DNA of 38,743 nt from DATEEG01 sp035525055. Lineage in GTDB: Bacteria > Actinomycetota > Acidimicrobiia > Spongiisociales > ZC4RG35. A program made the position numbers and the translations under genes. Positions 23,848-32,130 of the stretch are shown piece by piece (the first letter of the stretch is position 1; each line of letters begins with the position of its first letter). Below the pieces are notes generated by a model. It did not search any database, was not told the DNA's origin, and worked only from the letters and a program-made list of their open reading frames with translations. The DNA lies in the NCBI GenBank assembly GCA_035525055.1, contig DATLEZ010000102.1:1-38743 (forward strand), written 5' to 3'.

Positions 23848-24650
23848 CTGATAGCCGTCGCACGAACGAACTTGCCCCGATGCTGGTCGGCGTGTCGCAG
23901 GCACCCTCGCACCTCTGGGTTCGGGGGAGCCTGCCGTCAATGCCGGGCGTGGCGATCGTCGGGACCCGCCGCTGCACCGAGTACGGCCGCACAATTGCGC
24001 GCACGCTTGGTCACGCCGTTGCCTCCGCCGGATGGCCGGTTATCAGCGGGCTCGCCCGGGGAATCGACGCAGCGGCCCATACCGGGACTCTCGACGCCGG
24101 CGGCGAGGGCTTTGCGGTTCTCGGGTGTGGCGTCGACGTCATCTACCCGGCTGAAAACCGCGGGCTGGCCGGGCGACTACTCGAGAACGCCGGGGGCCTC
24201 ATTTCCGAATACCCGCCGGGAACACCGCCCGCCCCGTTTCGATTTCCTGCCAGGAATCGGATCATCGCGGGCCTGTCCGGTGCAGTCGTCGTGGTCGAGG
24301 CTGCCGTCACCGGGGGAGCGTTGATAACTGCCCGTCTGGCCCTCGATCAGGGCATCGACGTCCTGGCAGTGCCGGGTGACATCAACCGGGCCACATCCGA
24401 GGGCTGCAACCTCCTGATCCGCGATGGCGCCCATCCGGTGCTGTCATCCGAGGATCTCATCGAGTCTCTGGAAAGGATCCTTGGTCCTTCACCCCGCCCA
24501 CCGCTGCCCATTCCGGTCGTGGCGCCGGGATCCCTGCTCGACGAAGTCCTGGAGCAGTCTGATCGACCGGTCGGGGCGGTATTGGCCGAGGTAGTGAGGG
24601 CAGAACTCGCCGGCCGCCTCAAGATCAAAGACGGGGTCGTAGGCTCCTGA
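23844..24650 (+). CDS. dprA: DNA-processing protein DprA, short form
   Basis: The 268-residue protein loads RecA onto incoming single-stranded DNA. The Rossmann-like core is intact (VAIVGTRRCTEYG, ISGLARGIDAAAHTGTLDAG, FPARNRIIAGLSGAVVVVEA, GALITARLALDQG). Only about 12 residues precede the conserved LWVRGS block, so the N-terminal SAM-like domain of the usual 350-400-residue protein is absent, and the C-terminal winged-helix domain is short (about 45 residues). The GTG start overlaps the comM stop, so no further N-terminus is available in this frame without overlapping comM. Confidence 0.92.
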   Translation: MTDSRRTNELAPMLVGVSQAPSHLWVRGSLPSMPGVAIVGTRRCTEYGRTIARTLGHAVASAGWPVISGLARGIDAAAHTGTLDAGGEGFAVLGCGVDVIYPAENRGLAGRLLENAGGLISEYPPGTPPAPFRFPARNRIIAGLSGAVVVVEAAVTGGALITARLALDQGIDVLAVPGDINRATSEGCNLLIRDGAHPVLSSEDLIESLERILGPSPRPPLPIPVVAPGSLLDEVLEQSDRPVGAVLAEVVRAELAGRLKIKDGVVGS

Positions 24651-24732
24651 TCGCTCGCCGGGACGGCCAAAAGGCCCGGTCGCGGGCAGAACGCCATGAG
24701 AAGCCGCCCGATCGACGTAGGCTGACTGTTGA

Positions 24733-25650
24733 ATGGTAAACACGGATCGTGCGAAAGCCTTGTCTGCCGACGTCCTCACGCCGGTCTGGGCGGAGGATGC
24801 CCTGGCTGGCTACCTCTCCCGCCTTGCCACCCAACGTCGCCTTTCACCCCATACCGTCGCGGCCTATCGCAACGATCTGGGACAGTTCGCTGACTTTTGC
24901 GACCGCCTGGGATTGAAGAACTGGGACGAGATCGATCGCAAGGTGGTCCGCCAGTACCTCTCGGTTCTAGACGATCGCTCCTACTCCCGACGGTCCATCG
25001 CTCGCAAGGCCTCGGCCGTGCGGTCGTTCTTCACCGATCAGGTCAAGAAGGGAGTGCTGAAACACAACGCGGCAGCCGAGGTGGCGCGGCCCAAACTGCC
25101 GGAGCGATTGCCCCGGGCTCTGCCGAGCAGAGTCGTGAGGGACATTCTCGATTCCCTTCCAGCCGCCACGCCTATCGACTTGCGAGATCGGGCAATCATC
25201 GAGCTTCTCTACAGCAGCGGCCTCCGGGTTTCGGAAGTGGCCAGTCTCTGCCTTGCCGATGTCGGTGGCGACCTGCTCACCGTGACTGGCAAGGGCGGAA
25301 AAGACCGCGCAGTACCGGTCGGCGGACCGGCCCGGCGGGCCATTGCAGATTGGATCGAACGGGGCCGGGGCCAGCTCGCCGGTTCGGACATACCCACGGC
25401 TCTGTGGGTCGGAGCCAGGGGCGGGCCGCTCGACACCCGTGGGATCAGGCGGGTGGTCCGACAGAGGGCGGCCACCTTTCCCCATGCCCTCAGACATTCG
25501 TTCGCTACTCACCTCCTCGAGGGGGGCGCCGACCTGCGGGCAGTCCAGGAGCTATTGGGTCATTCGGACCTTGCCACCACGCAGATTTACACTTCAGTAT
25601 CCCGTCACCACCTCAGATCGACCTATGACACCAGCCATCCCCGTGCTTGA
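24733..25650 (+). CDS. xerC: Tyrosine recombinase XerC
   Basis: This 305-residue recombinase resolves chromosome dimers at dif with XerD. The N-terminal SAM-like DNA-binding domain is followed by catalytic residues: Arg in SGLRVSEVASL, Lys in GKGGKDRAVPV, HxxR in HALRHSFATHLLEGG, His in LLGHSDLATTQ, and the nucleophile Tyr in TQIYTSVS. Whether it is XerC or XerD cannot be read from sequence alone; its place between dprA and the sigma factor is typical of actinobacterial XerC. TAGGCT lies 9 nt before the ATG, so it may be leaderless. A GGCC-AAAA-GGCC hairpin lies in the gap after dprA. Confidence 0.92.
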   Translation: MVNTDRAKALSADVLTPVWAEDALAGYLSRLATQRRLSPHTVAAYRNDLGQFADFCDRLGLKNWDEIDRKVVRQYLSVLDDRSYSRRSIARKASAVRSFFTDQVKKGVLKHNAAAEVARPKLPERLPRALPSRVVRDILDSLPAATPIDLRDRAIIELLYSSGLRVSEVASLCLADVGGDLLTVTGKGGKDRAVPVGGPARRAIADWIERGRGQLAGSDIPTALWVGARGGPLDTRGIRRVVRQRAATFPHALRHSFATHLLEGGADLRAVQELLGHSDLATTQIYTSVSRHHLRSTYDTSHPRA

Positions 25651-25680
25651 TCCAACCGTGGAGAGAATGATCGTTCCCGA

Positions 25681-26457
25681 ATGACAGCCCCCGATCGAAC
25701 GCCAGGCGAGGAATTGAGCGACCTCTGGGCTCACTTCAAGTCGTCCGCCGACCCCAAGGCGCGGGAGGCCCTGATCCTCCAATACTCGCCGCTGGTCAAG
25801 TTCGTGGCGGGCAGGGTGGCGGTGGGATTGCCACGAAACGTCGATCAGTCAGATCTTGTCTCGAACGGGGTCTTCGGGCTCATCGACGCGATCGACAAAT
25901 TCGAGCCTGAACGCGGATTCAAGTTCGAGACCTATGCGATCAACCGGATCAAGGGCTCGATCCTCGATGGGCTGCGGGCTCTCGACTGGGTACCCCGATC
26001 GGTTCGCTCGAGGGCGAGAGAGATCGAGCGCTCGCTGGCAGAGCTGGAACATCGTCTTGCCCGGACGCCGACCGACGAAGAACTCGCTTCCCACATGAGC
26101 GTCGAGCTCGACTCGGTCCGCACCACCCTCGCTGAGATGTCCAATCTCGGAATCGTGGCCCTCGACGAACTGGTGGGTCCGGAGTCGAGCTCATCGCTGG
26201 TCGACTTCCTCCCCGATCCAACCGGCCTCGGACCGGAAGCTGCCTTCCAGGCCGAAGAGACCCGCCACCTTCTGGGCGACGCCATCAACCGCCTTCCCGA
26301 TCGGGAGCGCCTGGTGGTCACCCTGTATTACTTCGAGGGGCTGACGCTGGCGGAGATCGGTGAGGTGCTCGGGGTAACCGAGTCCCGCGTTTGCCAGATC
26401 CACGCCAAGTCGGTCCTCTCACTACGCAATCGAATGGCAGAACCCACCTTTCGGTGA
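25681..26457 (+). CDS. whiG: RNA polymerase sigma factor, WhiG/FliA (sigma-28) family
   Basis: The 258-residue sigma factor has region 2 (YSPLVKFVAGRVAVGLPRNV, LIDAIDKFEPERGFKFETYA), region 3 (WVPRSVRSRAREIERSLAEL) and region 4 with helix-turn-helix LTLAEIGEVLGVTESRVCQI. This is the FliA/WhiG class, which has no ECF-like shortening and lacks region 1.1. WhiG controls sporulation in Streptomyces and FliA controls flagella; no such genes are here, so the regulon is unknown. It sits 30 bp after xerC and before the rpsB operon, a conserved actinobacterial position. The symbol is by position and similarity. Confidence 0.88.
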   Translation: MTAPDRTPGEELSDLWAHFKSSADPKAREALILQYSPLVKFVAGRVAVGLPRNVDQSDLVSNGVFGLIDAIDKFEPERGFKFETYAINRIKGSILDGLRALDWVPRSVRSRAREIERSLAELEHRLARTPTDEELASHMSVELDSVRTTLAEMSNLGIVALDELVGPESSSSLVDFLPDPTGLGPEAAFQAEETRHLLGDAINRLPDRERLVVTLYYFEGLTLAEIGEVLGVTESRVCQIHAKSVLSLRNRMAEPTFR

Positions 26458-26880
26458 CCGACGAGATCCCGAGGACCTCTGAAGCAGGCGGCTTCAGTTC
26501 CCGGGCTCGATCGCTAGTGGGTCAGTTTGGCCCGAGGGAGGCGCTGAGGTCTCCAGGACATGAGGTTGTCCGATCGATCAGCGAAGGGAATCGGAGTCAC
26601 CCCGCCCCGTGGGCAAATTTGGCGCTCCAGTCCCGGATCAGACGAAACCTGGCGTCACGCTCCCGGTTTCCGGGACTCTCAGACCGAATTACGGATTATC
26701 CGGCTCGATCCCGCTGCGACGGCGATCCTCTAGACTCCTCACCAACGACACACGTCGGTGAATCCTCACGGTCGGTTCTTGTTCGTTCGCGAGCGGGAAC
26801 CGGAAGAGGAGATCCTTTCGGGGATTGAGGTGCCACGAGGCTCTCCGCCGGCGGAGGAACAACCAAACAAAGGAGATCAC
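26458..26880 (+). promoter_or_regulatory. rpsB operon promoter and structured leader
   Basis: This 423-bp gap has no gene. A CTGAAGC/GCTTCAG hairpin at 26479-26497 follows the sigma factor and may be a weak terminator without a U-tract. TAGACT (26731-26736) is a likely -10, putting the start near 26743 and leaving a leader of about 138 nt. In the leader, CGGTTC (26773-26778) pairs with GAACCG (26797-26802), and CTCCGCCGGCGGAG (26843-26856) is a perfect palindrome just before the ribosome binding site. An autoregulatory S2-binding structure is possible but not shown. I see nothing recognisable in 26500-26720. Confidence 0.5.
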
Positions 26881-27807
26881 GTGGCTGCTGTCACCATCAA
26901 GCAGCTGCTCGAAGCCGGAGTTCACTTCGGGCACCAAACCAGGCGCTGGAATCCAAAGATGCGTCCCTATATCTTTGGAGAGCGCAACGGAATCCACATC
27001 ATCGATCTGCGCCAAACCCTGGTCCAGATCGAACTGGCAGCTGAGTACTTGCGCAACCTCGCCGCCAACGGCGGCACCGTTTTGTTCGTCGGCACCAAGA
27101 AGCAGGCGCAGGGCCCGGTTGCCGAGGCTGCTCAACGGGCCGGAATGCCCTATGTCAACTTCCGCTGGCTCGGCGGGATGCTCACGAACTTCACCACTAT
27201 TCAGAAGCGGATCTTCTACATGAAGGAACTCGAGCGCATGGAGTCGTCGGGGGAGATCAATGCTCTTTCCAAAAGGGAGAGGCTCTCGATTCGACGCGAA
27301 CTCGACAAGCTTCAGCAGACCCTCGGCGGAGTGCGGGAGATGACCCGGGTGCCGGAGGCGATCTTCATCGTCGATGTCAACACCGAGCACACGGCCGTCA
27401 AGGAAGCCAAGCGGCTCGGGATCACGACTCTCGCCCTGGTCGACAGCAACTGCGATCCCGATTTCATCGACTTTGTGATCGCCGGGAACGATGACGCCAT
27501 CAGGGCGGCTTCGACCGTCGCTGGGGCTCTCGCCGAGGCCGCCCGGGAAGGTCGCGAACTGGCCGGGAAGAAGACAGTCCCCGCCAAGGGCGAAAAACCC
27601 CAGGCCGACGACGCCCCGATGAAGGCAGCGACGCCAGCGCCCGCGCCCGTCGCGCCCGCGCCAGCCGAAGCAGCGCCGCCCGAGCCTGCAACCGAGCCGG
27701 AACCGCCCGCCGCCGTCGAGGCGGAAGTGCCGGCAGTGGACGCGCCGACACTAGACGAGCCGGCAACAGCCGGGGACACGGGGCAGGAGATCGTCACCAA
27801 TGGCTGA
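26881..27807 (+). CDS. rpsB: 30S ribosomal protein S2
   Basis: The 308-residue uS2 has the family core (VTIKQLLEAGVHFGHQTRRW, GTKKQAQ, RWLGGMLTNFTTI, PEAIFIVDVNTEHTAVKEAK) through about residue 220. The last 70 or so residues form an Ala/Pro/Glu-rich tail (APAPVAPAPAEAAPPEPA) that the E. coli protein lacks; low-complexity tails of this kind are common in actinobacteria. The GTG at 26881 is chosen because AAAGGAG precedes it and the conserved sequence starts there. tsf overlaps its end by 8 bp. Confidence 0.97.
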   Translation: MAAVTIKQLLEAGVHFGHQTRRWNPKMRPYIFGERNGIHIIDLRQTLVQIELAAEYLRNLAANGGTVLFVGTKKQAQGPVAEAAQRAGMPYVNFRWLGGMLTNFTTIQKRIFYMKELERMESSGEINALSKRERLSIRRELDKLQQTLGGVREMTRVPEAIFIVDVNTEHTAVKEAKRLGITTLALVDSNCDPDFIDFVIAGNDDAIRAASTVAGALAEAAREGRELAGKKTVPAKGEKPQADDAPMKAATPAPAPVAPAPAEAAPPEPATEPEPPAAVEAEVPAVDAPTLDEPATAGDTGQEIVTNG

Positions 27808-28420
27808 GGTAACCGCCAAGGATGTCCAGAAGCTACGCCAGATCGCGGGGGTGGGGATGATGGACGCCAAGAAGGCGCTGGTCGAGGCCGATGGCGACTT
27901 CGAGAAGGCCATTGACGCTCTCCGAATCAAGGGCCTGGCCAAGGTGGCCAAACGGGCCGGGGAGCGAGAGGCCAACCAGGGCACGATCGGGACCTACATT
28001 CACCACCAGGCCGACCGCCCGGTGACCGGTGTGCTGGTCGAACTCGCCTCCGAGACCGACTTTGTGGCGAAGAACCCGGACTTTCGCCAGGCGGCCGATG
28101 ACATCGCAATGCACATCGCATGGGGTAAGCCCCGGTGGATCCGTCGTGACGAGGTCGATCCTGCCACCCTCGAAAAGGAGAAGGAGATAATCGGTCTCCA
28201 AGCCAAAGAGGAAGGCAAACCTGACAACATCATCCCCAAGATCGTCGAGGGACGGATCAAGGCCTTCTACGAGGACAATGTGCTGTACGACCAGAAGTTC
28301 GTCAACTCTGAGAAGTTCGAGGGATCAGTCGAAGCCCTGGTCAACAGCCTTGCTCTTCGCATGGGCGAGAACATCTCGGTGAGACGGATCGCAAGGCTCT
28401 CGATCGGTGAGCAGGACTGA
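27800..28420 (+). CDS. tsf: Elongation factor Ts
   Basis: This 206-residue nucleotide-exchange factor regenerates EF-Tu-GTP. The UBA-like N-terminus KLRQIAGVGMMDAKKALVEA and TDFVAKN are diagnostic. It is the short form (about 200 residues, as in Thermus) rather than the 283-residue E. coli form. The ATG overlaps the rpsB end, and its own stop shares a base with the pyrH start, so the operon is tightly packed. Confidence 0.96.
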   Translation: MAEVTAKDVQKLRQIAGVGMMDAKKALVEADGDFEKAIDALRIKGLAKVAKRAGEREANQGTIGTYIHHQADRPVTGVLVELASETDFVAKNPDFRQAADDIAMHIAWGKPRWIRRDEVDPATLEKEKEIIGLQAKEEGKPDNIIPKIVEGRIKAFYEDNVLYDQKFVNSEKFEGSVEALVNSLALRMGENISVRRIARLSIGEQD

Positions 28421-29127
28421 TGGCGAAGCGGCGAGTCCTGTTGAAGCTGAGCGGCGAGGCCTTCGCCGAGCCGTTGGTCGGCTACGGCATCGATCCCGAC
28501 ACCGTTCAGCGGGTCGCCAAAGAAGTGGCCGAGGCCAGCAACACCGGCATCGAGATCGCCATCGTCGTCGGTGGCGGAAACATCTTTCGCGGTGTATCCC
28601 AGCAGGCGAAGGGGATGGACCCTGCCAACGCCGACTACATGGGCATGCTCGCCACGGTTATCAACGCCCTGGCTCTGCGCGATGCCCTCGAGCACGCCGG
28701 GGCAGTGACCAGAGTGCAGAGCGCGATCACAATGCAACAACTGGCCGAGCCGTACATTCGTCTCCGCGCGATCCGCCATCTCGAGAAGGGCCGTGTGGTG
28801 GTCTTCGCGGCCGGCACCGGGAACCCGTTCTTCACGACCGACACAACTGCTGCGCTGCGGGCGGTCGAGGTTGGAGCCGACGTGCTTCTCAAGGCGAGCA
28901 AGGTCGACGGCATCTACTCCGCTGATCCCAAGCTCGATCCCACCGCCAACAAGCTGGAGGAACTCACCTACATGGAGTTTCTTTCACAGGAGCTCCGGGT
29001 CATGGACGCCACCGCAGTTACGATGTGTCGCGAGCACGACGTTCCCATCATCGTCTTCGACATGACCACACCGGGGAACATTCTGCGGGCGGTTTCGGGC
29101 GAACCGATTGGTACTGTCGTCCACTGA
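28420..29127 (+). CDS. pyrH: Uridylate kinase (UMP kinase)
   Basis: The 235-residue enzyme makes UDP from UMP in pyrimidine nucleotide synthesis. Amino-acid-kinase-fold motifs are LLKLSGEAF, IVVGGGNIFRG, and VVFAAGTGNPFFTTDTTAALRA (the TGNPFFTTD loop binds nucleotide). The length is standard. It lies between tsf and frr, as in most bacteria. Confidence 0.97.
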   Translation: MAKRRVLLKLSGEAFAEPLVGYGIDPDTVQRVAKEVAEASNTGIEIAIVVGGGNIFRGVSQQAKGMDPANADYMGMLATVINALALRDALEHAGAVTRVQSAITMQQLAEPYIRLRAIRHLEKGRVVVFAAGTGNPFFTTDTTAALRAVEVGADVLLKASKVDGIYSADPKLDPTANKLEELTYMEFLSQELRVMDATAVTMCREHDVPIIVFDMTTPGNILRAVSGEPIGTVVH

Positions 29128-29136
29128 GGAGGCGCG

Positions 29137-29688
29137 ATGATTCCCGATCTCTTGGCTGACGCTCGCAAGAAGATGGACACGGCCGTTGAGCATGTCGGTG
29201 CCGAGTTCACGACTGTGCGAACCGGGCGCGCCAACCCGCAGATCCTTCACCGGGTCCAGGTCGAGTACTACGGCACGCCGACCAACCTGCAACAGCTCGC
29301 CTCGTTTTCCGTTCCCGAGCCCCGTCTGCTGGTGGTCCAGCCGTACGATCGCTCCTCGATGGCGGCTATCGAGAAGGCGATAAAGGCGTCGGACCTCGGC
29401 CTCAACCCCTCCAACGATGGCATTGTGATCAGGCTCAGCTTTCCGCCCCTCACCGAGGAGCGGCGGCGGGATCTGATCAAGATGGTGAAGCACATGGCCG
29501 AGGAGGGCAGGGTGGCGGTCCGCAGTGTCCGGCGTCACGCCAAAGAGGACATGGAGGCGCTTCACGGGGAAGTGTCCGACGACGAGATCCGTCGTGGTGA
29601 GAAGGACCTACAGGAACTGACAGACCGTCACGTCCAGAAGATCGATGATCTCCTTTCCCACAAGGAGACAGAACTGCTGGAGGTCTGA
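29137..29688 (+). CDS. frr: Ribosome recycling factor
   Basis: The 183-residue protein splits post-termination ribosomes with EF-G. It has FTTVRTGRANPQILHRV, VEYYGTPTNLQQLASFSVPE and the helical C-terminal domain with HAKEDMEAL. The length is standard. cdsA starts 1 bp after its stop, with GGAG inside the last frr codons serving as the ribosome binding site. Confidence 0.97.
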   Translation: MIPDLLADARKKMDTAVEHVGAEFTTVRTGRANPQILHRVQVEYYGTPTNLQQLASFSVPEPRLLVVQPYDRSSMAAIEKAIKASDLGLNPSNDGIVIRLSFPPLTEERRRDLIKMVKHMAEEGRVAVRSVRRHAKEDMEALHGEVSDDEIRRGEKDLQELTDRHVQKIDDLLSHKETELLEV

Positions 29689-29689
29689 G

Positions 29690-30916
29690 GTGGCAGACGC
29701 CGAATCCGGGTCGCCATCCGATCTCGAGGCGCCGCCCGGAAGTTCCTCCGAAAAAGGCGCGAGTTCCTCCGAAAAAGGAAAGCGAAGGTTCAGTCGACCG
29801 TGGGAGGAACCCATGGAGACGCCGCCAGGGGATCAAGACGACACCGATCCGTCGGGTCGGATGGAAGGGAGCGCGGAGTTCCTCGAAGCCGATGATGCCG
29901 AACCTTCCATTTCCGAAGAGGCATACCTGTCGGCCACCACCGCCGAATACCGCGACCTGGCCGAGGAGATTGCTCGCGGTAGCAACGACGACCCGGCTAA
30001 CATGCCGGCAGTTGCTGCGACGATGGCCGGGGTGGGAACGGGCCTGGTGGACTTTGCGGATGTAACCGGAAAGCCGGGGGTCTCCGAGGAAGACGTCGAA
30101 CTTGTCGAGCAGGCCGCCGCTTCCGACCTGACCCTCCGGATCATCTCGGCGCTCGTCCTCCTTGGGCTTTTCATGGCAACGCTGTTGCTGGGGGGGTGGT
30201 TCTTCACACTCTTCGTCGGAGCGATCATGGTGGTCGCGGTTGGGGAGTTCTACGCCACGCTTCGACGCCATGGCTTCGTACCGCTTGCTTTGTTCGGCCT
30301 GCTCGGGGCGTTGGGCTCGGCAGTGGCGGCCCATATGGGAGGCCCGGGGCCGATGCTTGTTGTCTTTCTTGCCACCATCGTTGCGGTCACTCTGTTCTTT
30401 TCGGTGCTGCCCAGACGAAGACCTGTCGACAACGCCGCCACGACGATCCTCGGGGCGGCGTGGGTTGCGCCGCTCGCCCTGGCGGCCACAGTCCGTCGGG
30501 CCCCTGACGGTGTCGCCTTGATCCTGATGATCGTCTTGCTGACTGCCTTCTTCGACATCGGTTCCTATTTCGCCGGCAGAGCTATTGGCCGCCATCCGCT
30601 GGCTCCGGTCTTGTCACCAAAGAAGACCTGGGAAGGGTTCGTCGGCGGGATCGTCACCGCAGTCGCTGTTGCAGCTCTTCTCTCAACCGTTGACTACTTC
30701 ATCGTCGACCTGCGACAGGCCCTGATCCTGACTGCGATCGTTGTTGTCCTGGCACCACTCGGTGACGCGGCGGAGTCGATGATCAAGCGGAGCCTCGGGG
30801 TCAAGGACATGGGCTCCGTGCTGCCGGGGCACGGAGGGATGCTTGATCGGATCGACGCGTTCCTTTTTGTCGTCCCGTTCGCCTATCTGTATTTCCGGGC
30901 CATCGGCCTTCTGTGA
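29690..30916 (+). CDS. cdsA: Phosphatidate cytidylyltransferase with long N-terminal extension
   Basis: CdsA makes CDP-diacylglycerol from phosphatidate and CTP, the precursor for phospholipids. The C-terminal signature is intact (FDIGSYFAGRAIGRHP, SPKKTWEGFVGGI, LAPLGDAAESMIKRSLGVKD, LPGHGGMLDRIDA), with several membrane spans. The protein is 408 residues, against about 270-290 usually; the extra 140 or so N-terminal residues are acidic, probably disordered and cytosolic, with a duplicated SSSEKG motif. The GTG at 29690 has GGAG 7 nt upstream. It overlaps dxr by 4 bp (GTGA). Confidence 0.93.
   Translation: MADAESGSPSDLEAPPGSSSEKGASSSEKGKRRFSRPWEEPMETPPGDQDDTDPSGRMEGSAEFLEADDAEPSISEEAYLSATTAEYRDLAEEIARGSNDDPANMPAVAATMAGVGTGLVDFADVTGKPGVSEEDVELVEQAAASDLTLRIISALVLLGLFMATLLLGGWFFTLFVGAIMVVAVGEFYATLRRHGFVPLALFGLLGALGSAVAAHMGGPGPMLVVFLATIVAVTLFFSVLPRRRPVDNAATTILGAAWVAPLALAATVRRAPDGVALILMIVLLTAFFDIGSYFAGRAIGRHPLAPVLSPKKTWEGFVGGIVTAVAVAALLSTVDYFIVDLRQALILTAIVVVLAPLGDAAESMIKRSLGVKDMGSVLPGHGGMLDRIDAFLFVVPFAYLYFRAIGLL
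29740..29777. repeat. 17-bp direct repeat within cdsA
   Basis: AGTTCCTCCGAAAAAGG occurs at about 29740-29756 and 29761-29777, 21 bp apart, in frame. It encodes the duplicated SSSEKG in the disordered N-terminal extension and is probably a recent slippage event. Confidence 0.8.
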
Positions 30917-32058
30917 GCAAGGCGCTCGTCGTCTTGGGCGCCACCGGGTCGGTGGGCCGCCAAACTCTGCAAGTAGCGGACGAGCTTGGATATCGAGTCG
31001 TCGGGATCGGTGCGAGGACACCGGGGCCGGAGCTGGCCGCTTTGGCCGTGGCTCATCCCGATGCAGCGGTTGCCGCCGCGGGTGGATCCGTCGATGAGCG
31101 GCGCACTCTCGAAGGCGAGCTGAGCGGAAGGAAAGTCGAGTTCGGGTCTGAGGCACTCACCGCCCTCGCCGCGACTCCCGAGACCATCGTCATGAATGCG
31201 GTCGTGGGTGTGGCGGGGTTACCCCACACCCTGGCGGCTCTCGGAGCCGGCAACCGGCTGGCCCTGGCCAACAAGGAATCGCTGGTGGCGGCCGGACCGC
31301 TGGTGAAAGCGGCTCTCAAGCTGGGCGGTGAGCTGGTTCCGGTGGATTCCGAACACTCCGCACTGTTCCAGTGCCTCATCGGCGAGCATCCCGAAGGGGT
31401 CGAGAGGGTGATCCTCACTGCCAGCGGCGGCCCCTTCCGGGGCTGGGAGCACGAGCGGCTCGAGGCAGTCACCCCCGATCAGGCGTTGCGTCATCCGAAC
31501 TGGGTGATGGGCAGGCGTATCACGGTCGACTCGGCAACACTCGTCAACAAGGCTCTCGAAGTCATCGAGGCTCACTACCTCTTTGACCTCGATTTCGACC
31601 GGATAGCCGTCCTGGTTCATCCCCAGAGCGTGGTCCACTCGATGGTCGAGTTTTCCGACGGCTCGTTCAAAGCCCACCTCGGTCGCCCGGACATGAGGAT
31701 CCCGATTGCCTATGCCCTGACTCACCCATCGCGGGGCCGTTCGCTTGTGGAGCCTTTCGTTTGGCCCGGCCAGGCGCTTACTTTCGAGGAGCCGGATCTC
31801 GGGGGCTTCCCGGCTTTGGGGCTCGGCTACGAGGCCGGCCGCCGGGGCGGGTCGGCCCCGGCAGTATTCAACGCCGCCGACGAAATCGCGGTGGATGCGT
31901 TTTTGCAGGGGCGTCTGGGTTTCACCGGGATTCCCCGGGTAATCGCTGGAACCATGGAAGCCGTTTCGGGCGTCCAATTCTCGAGTTTGGAAGATGTCAT
32001 CGAAGTTGATCGGGAGGCCCGAGCTGCGGCCTCGGCGCTCATCGCCGGGGCTTGCTGA
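30913..32058 (+). CDS. dxr: 1-deoxy-D-xylulose-5-phosphate reductoisomerase
   Basis: The 381-residue enzyme (IspC) makes MEP from DXP with NADPH, the first committed step of non-mevalonate isoprenoid synthesis. It has the NADPH-binding GATGSVGRQTL, NKESLVAAG, the metal/substrate-binding VDSEHSALFQCL, and HPNWVMGRRITVDSATL. The length is standard. It overlaps cdsA by 4 bp. ispG in the same window is a later step of the same pathway. Confidence 0.97.
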   Translation: MSKALVVLGATGSVGRQTLQVADELGYRVVGIGARTPGPELAALAVAHPDAAVAAAGGSVDERRTLEGELSGRKVEFGSEALTALAATPETIVMNAVVGVAGLPHTLAALGAGNRLALANKESLVAAGPLVKAALKLGGELVPVDSEHSALFQCLIGEHPEGVERVILTASGGPFRGWEHERLEAVTPDQALRHPNWVMGRRITVDSATLVNKALEVIEAHYLFDLDFDRIAVLVHPQSVVHSMVEFSDGSFKAHLGRPDMRIPIAYALTHPSRGRSLVEPFVWPGQALTFEEPDLGGFPALGLGYEAGRRGGSAPAVFNAADEIAVDAFLQGRLGFTGIPRVIAGTMEAVSGVQFSSLEDVIEVDREARAAASALIAGAC

Positions 32059-32130
32059 TGGACGCATATCCGCGGCCAATCGGTAGCGTTATCGAACCCC
32101 CCTGGTTTGCAGGAACAGGAAGGCCCTGAA

